A program made the translations under genes and the position numbers. The notes beneath the pieces are model-generated. The model was not told the origin of the DNA and searched no databases. It saw nothing but the letters and a program-made list of their open reading frames with translations. Shown here one piece after another: positions 1 through 7,682 of a DNA stretch of 64,000 nt (position 1 is the stretch's first letter; each line of letters starts with the position of its first letter). The DNA is taken from positions 119,113-183,112 of the forward strand of contig NZ_VTHK01000019.1 of assembly GCF_009765355.1 (NCBI RefSeq). Direction: 5' to 3'. The DNA is from Amycolatopsis anabasis (GTDB taxonomy: Bacteria; Actinomycetota; Actinomycetes; Mycobacteriales; Pseudonocardiaceae).

Positions 1-1266
1 GATCGCGTGCGGCAACGCGTTGGCCATGCTCCCGTGCACGAACGAACCCAGCAACCGGCGGCGGCCGTTCGGCGTGACGTACCGCGCCGACCACACGTTG
101 CACATCCCGGTGTCCACGGTGAACACCGCGTCCGCGGCCGCCTCCTCGTCCAGGATGTCCGCCGCGTACTCCGGGTGGATCGGCACGTGCCGCTCGACGT
201 TGTTCGTGTAGGCGTCGACCACGCGCTGCAGGCTGCGTTCGTGCTTGTGCAGCATCTCGTGCAGGAAGGCGCGATTCTCCTTGCGGCGCAGGCGCGGGAG
301 CACCGCGCGGATGGTCGCGCCGACATCGCCGAGCACGCCGAACTCCAGCGCGGTCCGCCGCCCCATCCGCGCCGGATCGACGTCCACCTGCACGGTGTGG
401 GCCTGCGGCAGGAAGTTGTCGTACGGGAAGTCGGTGCCGAGCAGCAGCACCAGATCGGCGGCGTGCATCGCGTCGTAGCAGGCGCCGTAGCCGAGCAGCC
501 CGCTCATGCCGACGTCGAACGGATTGTCGTACTGGATGAACTCCTTGCCCCGCAAGGAATGCCCGACCGGTGCGCCGATCAGTTCGGCGAGCTGGATGAC
601 CTCGTCGTGCGCGTCGCGGCAGCCCGCACCGGCCATGATCATGACCTTCTCGGCCCGCTCGATGCGCTCCACCAGGGCCTCGACGTCCGAGTCGGCGGGC
701 AGGATCGCGGGCGGGGTGCCGAGGATGCCGCTGGTCCCGGTGGGCCGGACCGCGTTCTCGTGCGCGACATCGCCGGGCAGCACGATCACCGCGCCGCCCC
801 GGCGGCCGACCGCGTTCTGCACCGCGATCCGCGCGATCCGCGGCATCTGCTCGGGCTGGCTGACCAGTTCGCAGTAGTGCGAGCATTCGGCGAACAGCCG
901 CTCGGGGTGCGTCTCCTGGAAGAAGCCGGTGCCGATCTGCGCGGCCGGGATGTGCGACGCGATCGCCAGCACCGGCGCGCCGGAGCGGTGCGCGTCGTAC
1001 AACCCCTGCAGCAGGTGCAGGTTGCCCGGCCCGCAACTCCCCGCGCACACCGCGAGCCGCCCGGTCAGCTGCGCCTCGGCCGCGGCCGCGAACGCCCCGG
1101 CCTCCTCGTTGCGCACGTGGACCCAGTCGATCCCGCCCTTGGCCGAGCCCCCGCTGCGGCGGATCGCGTCCACGACCGGGTTGAGGCTGTCCCCCACCAC
1201 GCCGTAGATCCGGCGCACCCCCGCCTGGATGAGCACCTCGATGAGCTGGTCGGCGACGGTTGTCAT
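1..1266 (-). CDS. poxB: Pyruvate:quinone oxidoreductase (pyruvate oxidase), 3' end cut by window edge
   Basis: Thiamine-diphosphate enzyme that oxidatively decarboxylates pyruvate to acetate and CO2, passing electrons to FAD and membrane quinone. The visible 422 residues start with ATG at 1266 behind an AAAGGA ribosome site and run open off position 1; the family is about 575 aa, so the ThDP pyrophosphate-binding part is missing from view. Seen: YGVVGDSLNPVVDAI near residue 21, the catalytic glutamate in VRNEEAGAFA (E54), the central FAD-type domain with MIMAGAGC, and the start of the C-terminal domain (DTGMCNVW, GSMANALPHAI). The N-terminal GDSLN pattern points to PoxB rather than acetolactate synthase. 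It lies 22 bp behind the CoA-transferase gene and is probably the last gene of that operon, where it could oxidise the pyruvate released by the lyase. Confidence 0.85.
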   Translation of the reverse strand, partial: MTTVADQLIEVLIQAGVRRIYGVVGDSLNPVVDAIRRSGGSAKGGIDWVHVRNEEAGAFAAAAEAQLTGRLAVCAGSCGPGNLHLLQGLYDAHRSGAPVLAIASHIPAAQIGTGFFQETHPERLFAECSHYCELVSQPEQMPRIARIAVQNAVGRRGGAVIVLPGDVAHENAVRPTGTSGILGTPPAILPADSDVEALVERIERAEKVMIMAGAGCRDAHDEVIQLAELIGAPVGHSLRGKEFIQYDNPFDVGMSGLLGYGACYDAMHAADLVLLLGTDFPYDNFLPQAHTVQVDVDPARMGRRTALEFGVLGDVGATIRAVLPRLRRKENRAFLHEMLHKHERSLQRVVDAYTNNVERHVPIHPEYAADILDEEAAADAVFTVDTGMCNVWSARYVTPNGRRRLLGSFVHGSMANALPHAI

Positions 1267-1288
1267 AGAAATTCCTTTCTCGGACCGC

Positions 1289-2575
1289 TCAGTGCAGCAG
1301 TCCGGCCTTCCGGGCCTCGGCGGTCAGCCGGTCCCGGTGTTCCGGGTGGGCGATCGCGATCAGCGACTCCGCCCGTTTCGCGAGGCTTCTCCCCCGCAGT
1401 TCGGCCACCCCGTATTCGGTGACGACGTGGTCCACGGTGTTCTTCAACGTGGTCACCACGCTGCCCGGGGTGAGCCGCGGGTTGATCCGGCTGCGGCCGT
1501 CGCTGGTCGCCGAGTGCAGCACCAGGAACGCCTGCCCGCCCGGCGAGTACATCGCCCCGCGCGCGAAATCGGCCTGCCCGCCCGAGGACGACCAGTACCG
1601 GCCGCCGATCGTCTCGCTGGCCGCCTGCCCCATCAGGTCGACCTCGCTGGTGGCGTTGATCGACACGAAGTTCGGTTCGTTCGCGACCACGCGCGGATCG
1701 TTCACCCAGTCCACGGGCTCCATGGTCACCGCGGTGTTGTCGTCGAGCCAGTCGAACAACCGTTTCGTGCCCACCGCGAAGGTGGCCACGTGCTTGTTGC
1801 GCTGCTGCCGCTTCCGGGTGCCGGTCAGCGCGCCGCTCGTCACCAGGTCCAGCACCCCGTCGGAGATCGCCTCGGTGTGCAGGCCCAGGTGCCGGTGATC
1901 GCGCAGCGAAGCCAGCAGCGCGTTCGGGACGCGCCCGACCCCGATCTGCAGGCAGGCGCCATCGGGAATCCGCTCGGCGATGGACGCCGCGATCCGGTGA
2001 TCGCGATCGTCGGGTTTCGCGGGCGGTACCTCGTGCAGCGGCCGGTCGGCCCGGCACCAGCCCGCGATCTGGCTGATGTGCAGCTGGTTGTGGCCGAACG
2101 TCCGCGGCATGTGCTCGTTGACCTCGAGGAAGAACGGGATCTCCCCGATGAAGGCCGCGGTGTAGTCGGCGTTCGTGCCGAGGCTGAAGTAGCCGTGCTC
2201 GTCGGGCGGGCTGGCCGCGGCGAGCGCGATCGTGCACTTCGTCGAACTCCGCAGCAGCAGCGGCATCTCGCTGAAGTGGTTGGGCACCAGATCGCAGTGA
2301 CCGGCCCAGAACGCCTCGCGCGAACCCGCGCCGAGAAAGTAGTCGACGTGCTCCAGGCGTCCCGGGAACTCGCCGTCGATGTACCGGCGGCGCAGGTACG
2401 GGTCCATGCGGTGGATGTGCACACCTTCGAGTGATTCCGCATGCGCTTCGAGGGTGTCCAGCAGGGTCACCGGCTCGCCGAGCTGGATCGGCACGATCAC
2501 GTCCGCGCCGGGCGGGATGTGCTCGAGCACGTCGGCGGGTTCGTTCGGGTGATCCAGGGAAACGCTATTCGCCAC
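1289..2575 (-). CDS. Acetyl-CoA hydrolase/4-hydroxybutyrate CoA-transferase family protein, probable itaconate CoA-transferase
   Basis: 428-aa member of the 4-hydroxybutyrate CoA-transferase family, which moves CoA between acids through a glutamyl-CoA intermediate. The catalytic glutamate is E235 in LGLHTEAISDG; QIGVGRVPNAL and the late VTEYGVAELRGRS block are also family hallmarks. The start is GTG at 2575, inside the last codons of the upstream lyase gene (11-bp overlap, different frame), suggesting translational coupling. Family knowledge: Yersinia RipA, an itaconate CoA-transferase, belongs to this family and is encoded with a MaoC hydratase (RipB) and a CitE lyase (RipC), the same trio as here. 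The substrate is therefore inferred to be itaconate; 4-hydroxybutyrate or acetate/succinate would be alternatives. Confidence 0.85.
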   Translation of the reverse strand: MANSVSLDHPNEPADVLEHIPPGADVIVPIQLGEPVTLLDTLEAHAESLEGVHIHRMDPYLRRRYIDGEFPGRLEHVDYFLGAGSREAFWAGHCDLVPNHFSEMPLLLRSSTKCTIALAAASPPDEHGYFSLGTNADYTAAFIGEIPFFLEVNEHMPRTFGHNQLHISQIAGWCRADRPLHEVPPAKPDDRDHRIAASIAERIPDGACLQIGVGRVPNALLASLRDHRHLGLHTEAISDGVLDLVTSGALTGTRKRQQRNKHVATFAVGTKRLFDWLDDNTAVTMEPVDWVNDPRVVANEPNFVSINATSEVDLMGQAASETIGGRYWSSSGGQADFARGAMYSPGGQAFLVLHSATSDGRSRINPRLTPGSVVTTLKNTVDHVVTEYGVAELRGRSLAKRAESLIAIAHPEHRDRLTAEARKAGLLH

Positions 2576-3386
2576 CGAAGCCTCCGAGCAGCCTGCGCGC
2601 GAGTTCCACGCGCGGTTTGTCGATCATCTCGCCGTCCACCCGCACCGCGGCGCCACCGGACTCCTCGGCGGCCTCCAGCACGCGCCGGGCCCAGCGCAGT
2701 TCCTCCTCGTCCGGGCTGAACGCCGCGTTGACCGCGTCGACCTGCTTGGGGTGCAAGCACAGTTTGCCGCCGAAGCCCAGGTTGCGCGCAGCGCGAGCCG
2801 CGTCCCGGGTGAGGGCGACGTCATACAGGTCGGTGGTCACCCCGTCGACCGGTGCGGCCAGTCCCGCCGCGCGGGAGGCGACCACCAGCCGGGACCGGGC
2901 GTACAGCAACTCCCGTTCGGCCGCGTCGGTCACCGTGACGCCGGTGTCGAGTCCGAAGTCGACGTTGCCGAACACCAGCCGGGTCACGCCGGGCAGTTCG
3001 GCGATCTGGTCGGCGTCCCGCACGCCCCGCGCGCTTTCCAGCAGGGCGAACAGGGCCACGCCGTCCGGCAGCCGGGCGATCGTGGCGCGCAGCGCGGGAA
3101 TGCTGTCCGCCTTGGGCAGCACCACGGCCGCCAGCCCGGGAGCCTCGGCCAGCACGGCCAGATCGTCGTCGTACCACGGGGTGTCCGCCGCGTTGATCCG
3201 CACGGCCGCCGGGTGTCCGGCGGCCCAGGCGGCGACCTCGGCGCGGGCGCTTTCCTTGTCCGGCGGCGCGACCGCGTCCTCCAGATCGCACAGCACCAGA
3301 TCGGCGCCGCTGGCCGCGGCCTTGCCGAACCGGTCCGCGCGGTTCCCGGGGACGAACAGCAGCGACCGCGCGGCCTCGGGCTTCAC
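2565..3386 (-). CDS. HpcH/HpaI (CitE-type) aldolase, probable citramalyl-CoA lyase
   Basis: 273-aa TIM-barrel lyase of the CitE-like group, which cleaves short 3-hydroxyacyl-CoA thioesters in a Mg-dependent reaction. Seen: SLLFVPGNR at the N terminus, CDLEDAV (residues 33-39), VRIN (R63), LLESARGV (E118) and FGNVDFGLD (D143), the usual CoA and metal ligands; near the C terminus, GKLCLHPKQV is typical. It starts with GTG at 3386, whose last bases form GTGA with the stop of the upstream hydratase gene. The stand-alone context without citrate lyase alpha/gamma subunits excludes classical citrate lyase. Given the neighbours, cleavage of citramalyl-CoA to acetyl-CoA and pyruvate is the best guess; malyl-CoA-type substrates remain possible. 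Confidence 0.85.
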   Translation of the reverse strand: MKPEAARSLLFVPGNRADRFGKAAASGADLVLCDLEDAVAPPDKESARAEVAAWAAGHPAAVRINAADTPWYDDDLAVLAEAPGLAAVVLPKADSIPALRATIARLPDGVALFALLESARGVRDADQIAELPGVTRLVFGNVDFGLDTGVTVTDAAERELLYARSRLVVASRAAGLAAPVDGVTTDLYDVALTRDAARAARNLGFGGKLCLHPKQVDAVNAAFSPDEEELRWARRVLEAAEESGGAAVRVDGEMIDKPRVELARRLLGGFGGE

Positions 3387-3919
3387 TTCCCCTCGCCTTC
3401 GTCGAGGCCCGCGGCCCGCCGGGACCGCTCGTCCCACACCGGTTCCACGCTCGCGAACTCCGGGCCGTGCCCGCGCCGGTACACCAGCAGCGTGCGCTCG
3501 AAGGTGATCACGATCGTGCCGCGCTGGTTGAAGCCGATGGTCCGCACCTCGACCACGCCGACCTCGGGCCGGGACTTCGACTCCCGCGCGCTGAGCACCT
3601 CGGACTGCGAGTAGATGGTGTCGCCTTCGAAGACCGGATTCGGCAGCCGGACCCGGTCCCAGCCGAGGTTGGCCATCACGTGCTGGGAGATGTCGGTGAC
3701 GCTCTGCCCGGTCACCAGGGCCAGCGTGAACGTGGAGTCGACCAGCGGTTTGCCCCATTCGGTCTGCCCCGCGTAGTGCCGGTCGAAGTGCAGCGGCGCG
3801 GTGTTCTGCGTGAGCAGAGTGAGCCAGGAGTTGTCGGTCTCGGTCACCGTGCGCCCGAGCGGATGGCGGTACACGTCCCCGACCACGAAGTCCTCGAAGT
3901 ACCTGCCCTGCCAGCCCAT
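3383..3919 (-). CDS. MaoC-family hydratase, probable itaconyl-CoA hydratase
   Basis: 178-aa single hot-dog-fold hydratase. The motif GRTVTETDNSWLTLLTQNT.PLHFD (residues 22-46) is the MaoC active-site region. The catalytic histidine is H44, and asparagine (N39) sits where PhaJ-type hydratases have aspartate, as in the mesaconyl/itaconyl-CoA hydratase subgroup. The ATG at 3919 follows a strong AGGAGG. It heads the metabolic part of the operon (hydratase, lyase, CoA-transferase, PoxB) and its TGA overlaps the GTG of the lyase gene. In the inferred pathway it hydrates itaconyl-CoA to citramalyl-CoA. Substrate assignment rests on gene context and subgroup motif, not on a unique residue. Confidence 0.85.
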   Translation of the reverse strand: MGWQGRYFEDFVVGDVYRHPLGRTVTETDNSWLTLLTQNTAPLHFDRHYAGQTEWGKPLVDSTFTLALVTGQSVTDISQHVMANLGWDRVRLPNPVFEGDTIYSQSEVLSARESKSRPEVGVVEVRTIGFNQRGTIVITFERTLLVYRRGHGPEFASVEPVWDERSRRAAGLDEGEGK

Positions 3920-4024
3920 GTCGTCCTCCTCGATGATCTCTACCGCTCACCCTGCCCTCGCCGCGGTCATACGTAAAATGACCAGTCTTACCTGCGTTCA
4001 TGCGCCACGTGCATGAACTGGGCG

Positions 4025-4903
4025 CTACCCCGGCCACGACCTCACGAATTCGTGGAACCGCTCGACCGCGGGCGCCTGGTGCCGCGCGGCGAGTGTGGCC
4101 ACGCCCACGGTGCGGTGCGCCTCGGGATCGGACAGGCGCAGGTAGACCGGCCCGCCGGGCACCGAAGCGCTGCGCGGCGGAGGCATGATCGCGACCCCCA
4201 GCCCGGCCGAGACCAGTCCCTGCACGGTCGCCAGTTCGGTGCTCTCGAAGGTGATGCGCGGCGTGAACCCGGCTCGGCGGCAGAGCTGGTCGGCGGTCTG
4301 CCGCAGCCCGAACTCCGAGCGCAGCGCGATGAAGTCGGCGTCGGCGAGTTCGGCCAGCGACACGCGTTTGCGGCGGGCCAGCGGGTGCCCGGACGGCACC
4401 GCGACGCAGAGCTGCTCCACTTCGATCGGCGTCCACAGCACGTCCTCGCCACCGGGCTCCGGGCTGGTGACGATCAGATCGACGTGGCCGCGGCGCAGAT
4501 CCGCGAGGATCACGTCCGCCGCGTCGCCGCGCAGCAGGAAATGCGCCTTGGGCACGCGTTCGCGGTAACCGCGGATCAGGTCCGGGATGAGCCAGGTGCC
4601 GAACGAGTGCAGGAACGCCAGCGCCACCGTCCCCTGTTCGGGATCGATCAGCGTGGCGATCCGGTGTTCGGCGGCCGACAGCTCGTCCAGTGCGCGCAAC
4701 GCGTGCGCCTGGAACACCTGGCCGTAGGAGTTGAGCCGCAACCGGTGACCGGTGCGGTCGAACAGCGGGGTGCCCAGGCGCCGCTCCAGCCGGGCGATGG
4801 CCCGGGACAGGGTGGGCTGCGCGATGTTCAGCGCGGCCGCCGCCTCGGTCACGTGCTCGGTCTCGGCCAGCGTGGTGAACCAGGTCAGCTCGCGGACGTC
4901 CAT
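4025..4903 (-). CDS. LysR-type transcriptional regulator
   Basis: 292-aa LysR regulator: winged helix at residues 1-60 (MDVRELTWFTTLAETEHVTEAAAALN, then QPTLSRAIARLERRLG) followed by a periplasmic-binding-like effector domain (TVALAFLHSFGTWLIPDL onward). The start ATG at 4903 is chosen because it begins exactly at the conserved HTH; longer in-frame extensions reach into the ferredoxin gene. It is transcribed in the same direction as the downstream hydratase-lyase-transferase operon, 105 bp before it, and 37 bp behind the ferredoxin gene. LysR regulators (RipR/ItcR) are known to control itaconate operons in other bacteria, so the adjacent operon is its likely target, though the more usual divergent arrangement is absent. 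Confidence 0.9.
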   Translation of the reverse strand: MDVRELTWFTTLAETEHVTEAAAALNIAQPTLSRAIARLERRLGTPLFDRTGHRLRLNSYGQVFQAHALRALDELSAAEHRIATLIDPEQGTVALAFLHSFGTWLIPDLIRGYRERVPKAHFLLRGDAADVILADLRRGHVDLIVTSPEPGGEDVLWTPIEVEQLCVAVPSGHPLARRKRVSLAELADADFIALRSEFGLRQTADQLCRRAGFTPRITFESTELATVQGLVSAGLGVAIMPPPRSASVPGGPVYLRLSDPEAHRTVGVATLAARHQAPAVERFHEFVRSWPG

Positions 4904-4940
4904 CCGCCGATTATCGGCAGGACCGTCCAATCCGGACCGA

Positions 4941-5156
4941 TCAGGGCCGCGGACCGAGCACCTCTTCGCCCTCGCGCACGGTGATCGCCATGGCGGGGCA
5001 GGAGTCCGCGGCATCGAGCACGATCTCGTCCGGCTCGACCTCGCCGGAAAGCGGGCGGGCGTGGTCGCCTTCCAGTTCGAAGAACTCGGGGGCGAGCGCC
5101 GCGCACATGCCCGAGGCGATGCACGTGTTCTCGTCGACCTCGATTCGCCAGGTCAT
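4941..5156 (-). CDS. [3Fe-4S]-type ferredoxin, P450 redox partner
   Basis: 71-aa acidic ferredoxin. The cluster ligands are visible as C12-x5-C18 (TCIASGMC) and C53 (DSCPAMAI), with the second cysteine of the usual four-cysteine pattern missing, the signature of the single [3Fe-4S] ferredoxins that serve actinobacterial P450s. The ATG at 5156 lies 2 nt beyond the P450 stop codon (TAGGCATG), so the two genes are cotranscribed and probably translationally coupled. It should carry single electrons from a ferredoxin reductase, not encoded nearby, to the upstream P450. Confidence 0.92.
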   Translation of the reverse strand: MTWRIEVDENTCIASGMCAALAPEFFELEGDHARPLSGEVEPDEIVLDAADSCPAMAITVREGEEVLGPRP

Positions 5157-5158
5157 GC

Positions 5159-6349
5159 CTACCATCCTACCGGCATCGTCCGCGGGCCACGGACGAGCAA
5201 TTGCTTCTTCCAGACGATGTCTCCGGCGAGCCGCAGGTCGGGGAAGCGTGCCAGCAACGCGCCGAGCGCCTCCTGCAGTTCCAGCCGGGCCAGCGGCGCG
5301 CCGAGGCAGTGGTGCACTCCGTGCCCGAAGCCGAGGTGCTGGTTCCCGTCGCGGTCGATGCGCAGTTCGTCCGCCTCGCCGAAGCGCAGCGCGTCCCGGT
5401 TCGCCGCGCCGACCGCGACCAGCACGGGTTCCCCCGCCCGGACCAGCACGCCGCCGACCTCGATGTCCTCGGTCGCGTAACGCGGGAAGGACGCACCGGC
5501 GCCGAGCGGCACGAACCGGAGCAGTTCCTCGACCGCGCTCGCGACCAGGGCGGGGTCCGCGCGCAACCGGGCGAGCTGATCGGGGTGCTCGAGCAGCACG
5601 TACACGAAGTTGGGGATCTGGGTGGCGGTGGTTTCGTGCCCGGCCACCAGGATTCCCACGCACAGGTCCACGAGTTCGAGTTCGGACAACCGGTCGTGCA
5701 CGTCGCGTGCCTCGATCAGCGCGGTCATCAGGTCGTCCGCGGGTTGTTCGCGGTGCTGCGCGATGAGCCCGGCCATGTAGGCGCGCAGTTCTTCCTGGTT
5801 CCGCTCGAACTCCTCGACGGTCAGCCCGCTGGTGGACAGGGCCGCGTCGCTCCACACCCGGAACTGGGCCCGGTCCTCGGTCGGCACGCCGAGCAGCTCG
5901 CAGATCACCGCGACCGGGATCGGCAGCGCGTAGTTCTCCACCAGGTCCACCGGCGGGCCGGCGGCGGCCATCTCGTCGAGCAGCCCCTGGGCCAGTTCCC
6001 GGACGCGCGGCCGCAGCCGCTCGACGCGGTGCATGGTGAACGCCTTCGCCACCAAGGTGCGGAGCCGGGTGTGGTCGGGCGGGTCCATCGCCAGGATGCC
6101 GCTGGTGCGCTGGGCCGCGGAAGAGCGCGGCGCGTCGTGCTCGTTCGCCAGCGCGCGGCTGAAGCGCCGGTCGCCGAGGACCAGGCGGGCGTCGGCGTAC
6201 CGGGTGGCGAGCCAGGCCGGTTCCCCGTAGGGCAGCTTGACCCGGATCATCCCGTCGGCTGCGCGGGCCGCGGCGTATGCCTGGTCGAGATCGAGACCTT
6301 CGGCCTCGTTGAACGGATACGCGACGGGTTCGGTGTGCGTGGTGGTCAT
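5159..6349 (-). CDS. Cytochrome P450
   Basis: 396-aa soluble bacterial P450. Seen: I-helix oxygen-binding motif AGHETT (236-241), ExxR in VEELLR (E275-R278), and the haem loop FGHGVHHCLGAPLARLE with the proximal cysteine at C348. The length and class of motifs are those of the CYP105/107-like actinobacterial group; the substrate cannot be read from sequence. Its own ferredoxin follows 2 nt downstream. Upstream is a divergent TetR gene, and the 131-bp space between them holds two palindromes, so control by that TetR is likely. Low-level expression induced by a small hydrophobic ligand would fit this layout. Confidence 0.95.
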   Translation of the reverse strand: MTTTHTEPVAYPFNEAEGLDLDQAYAAARAADGMIRVKLPYGEPAWLATRYADARLVLGDRRFSRALANEHDAPRSSAAQRTSGILAMDPPDHTRLRTLVAKAFTMHRVERLRPRVRELAQGLLDEMAAAGPPVDLVENYALPIPVAVICELLGVPTEDRAQFRVWSDAALSTSGLTVEEFERNQEELRAYMAGLIAQHREQPADDLMTALIEARDVHDRLSELELVDLCVGILVAGHETTATQIPNFVYVLLEHPDQLARLRADPALVASAVEELLRFVPLGAGASFPRYATEDIEVGGVLVRAGEPVLVAVGAANRDALRFGEADELRIDRDGNQHLGFGHGVHHCLGAPLARLELQEALGALLARFPDLRLAGDIVWKKQLLVRGPRTMPVGW

Positions 6350-6371
6350 CGCCGAGCGACCCCCTTGTCGT

Positions 6372-6391
6372 TTGTAAGCACCTGCTTACAA
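6372..6391. promoter_or_regulatory. Perfect palindrome, probable TetR operator for the P450 operon
   Basis: TTGTAAGCACCTGCTTACAA: two perfect 9-bp arms around a 2-bp centre, 22 bp upstream of the P450 start codon. Size and symmetry are typical of TetR-family operators, and a TetR gene is divergently encoded next to it. Its position near the P450 start suggests direct repression of the P450-ferredoxin unit. Confidence 0.7.
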
Positions 6392-6425
6392 CGTAGAACC
6401 GGTCACGTCCGGCGTCAATCCCGTC

Positions 6426-6453
6426 ACCGAAAGCACCCTTTCGGTCGAAAGGG
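6426..6453. promoter_or_regulatory. Nested inverted repeats upstream of tetR
   Basis: Three half-sites in a row: ACCGAAAG (6426-6433), CTTTCGGT (6438-6445) and CGAAAGGG (6446-6453). The first two form one 8-bp inverted repeat and CCCTTTCG/CGAAAGGG (6436-6443 and 6446-6453) form another that shares the middle segment. It lies 27 bp before the tetR GTG. It may be a second operator of different sequence, or a promoter-proximal mRNA hairpin with two alternative foldings. Confidence 0.45.
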
Positions 6454-6480
6454 ATACCGTGTGCGCGTTGGAGGTATCCG

Positions 6481-7053
6481 GTGAGCGAAGAACAGCAGCC
6501 ACGCCGACGCGACTCGGCCGCGACCAGGCAGGCGTTGCTCGACGCCGCCTCGACCCTGTTCGCCGAGCGGGGTTTCGACCGGACGACCGTGCGTGAGATC
6601 GCCCGGCGCGCGGAGGTCAACCAGGCGCTGCTGTTCCGCTATTTCGGCTCCAAGGAAGCGTTGTTCGAAGAGGTGATGGCTCGCCGCGGGCGGGAACGGC
6701 TCGCGCAGTCCGCCCCGGAACGGCTCCTCGAGGACACCCTGCGCGGCATGCTCACCGCGGAACGGCGATCCCACGCGCTCGAGACGTTGCTGCGCTCCAC
6801 CGGCAACGACAGCGCCGCCGCGGCGATCCGGCGGCAGGTCGGCGAGGAGTACACGAAGGCGCTCGCCGGGCTGACCGATTCCGTGGACGCGGACCTGCGC
6901 GCGGACCTGGTTCTGGCCTGGGTCCTGGGGATCGGCCTGATCCGGGACATCGCCGAGAAGGAGCCGCTGGCGAGCGCCGACCCGGACACCGTGTGCCGGT
7001 TGGTGGTCAACGCGGCCCGCCTGCTGCTCGAACGCGTCGATCCGGCGAACTAG
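6481..7053 (+). CDS. TetR/AcrR-family transcriptional regulator
   Basis: 190-aa one-domain-pair TetR repressor: N-terminal HTH (residues about 14-60: RQALLDAASTLFAERGFDRTTV, then NQALLFRYFGSKEALFEEV) and a helical ligand domain of the AcrR type without recognisable ligand residues. The GTG start is placed by GGAGG six bases upstream. It is divergent from the P450-ferredoxin pair with palindromes between, so it probably represses that pair and itself. Confidence 0.92.
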   Translation: MSEEQQPRRRDSAATRQALLDAASTLFAERGFDRTTVREIARRAEVNQALLFRYFGSKEALFEEVMARRGRERLAQSAPERLLEDTLRGMLTAERRSHALETLLRSTGNDSAAAAIRRQVGEEYTKALAGLTDSVDADLRADLVLAWVLGIGLIRDIAEKEPLASADPDTVCRLVVNAARLLLERVDPAN

Positions 7054-7062
7054 TTTCCGCGG

Positions 7063-7566
7063 CTAGATGCCGAATGGCGCGGCGTAGCGAACGGTGCCGC
7101 TGGGCAGCGGGTGGCCGGAGTCCAGGGTGAGGGCCATCATGGCCTCATCCGGGACGTCGATGGTCAGCCCGATGCCGTGTTCGGAGGCGCGAGTGAATCC
7201 GAACCTCGGGTAATAGGTCGGGTGCCCGAGCACGGTGACGAAGAATCCGCCCTTGTCCTTGGCCGCCCGGAGTGCCGCGCGGATGGCCGCGGAACCGGCG
7301 CCGGTCTTCTGGTATTCCGGGAGGACGGCGCAGGGAGCAAGGCACAGTGCCGGCGTTTCGCCGATATGGCAACGAGTCAGCAGCGCGTGCCCGACGGGTG
7401 TGCCTTCCTGGTTCGTGGCGACGATTGACAGGCCGTCGATCCAGGCCTCGTCGGCGCGCAGGGCGTCGACGAGGTCGGCCTCCTCCGAGGTCTCGAAGGC
7501 CGCCAGGACGATTTCGCGGATGGCGGGGATGTCGGCACTGGTTTCGGTGCGGGTGGTCCAGTTCAT
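7063..7566 (-). CDS. GNAT-family N-acetyltransferase
   Basis: 167-aa GNAT protein. The acetyl-CoA-binding stretch is visible as CAVLPEYQKTGAGSAAIRAAL (motif A, residues about 78-98), followed by FVTVLGHPTYYPRFGF, which is characteristic of the YhbS-like subgroup. It is convergent with the TetR gene, with only 9 bp between stops. The acceptor substrate is unknown; YhbS-like proteins are often annotated only as predicted acetyltransferases. Confidence 0.88.
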   Translation of the reverse strand: MNWTTRTETSADIPAIREIVLAAFETSEEADLVDALRADEAWIDGLSIVATNQEGTPVGHALLTRCHIGETPALCLAPCAVLPEYQKTGAGSAAIRAALRAAKDKGGFFVTVLGHPTYYPRFGFTRASEHGIGLTIDVPDEAMMALTLDSGHPLPSGTVRYAAPFGI

Positions 7567-7682
7567 TGCTGGGTGAGGATCCGTTTCGTGTTCGTGTTAC
7601 CGGGTCGAACACGAACGTAGCACGCCTTCGGCGTACCCGATCCACCCATTCGAGATGGCGTTGACCTTCCATTTTCGATAAA

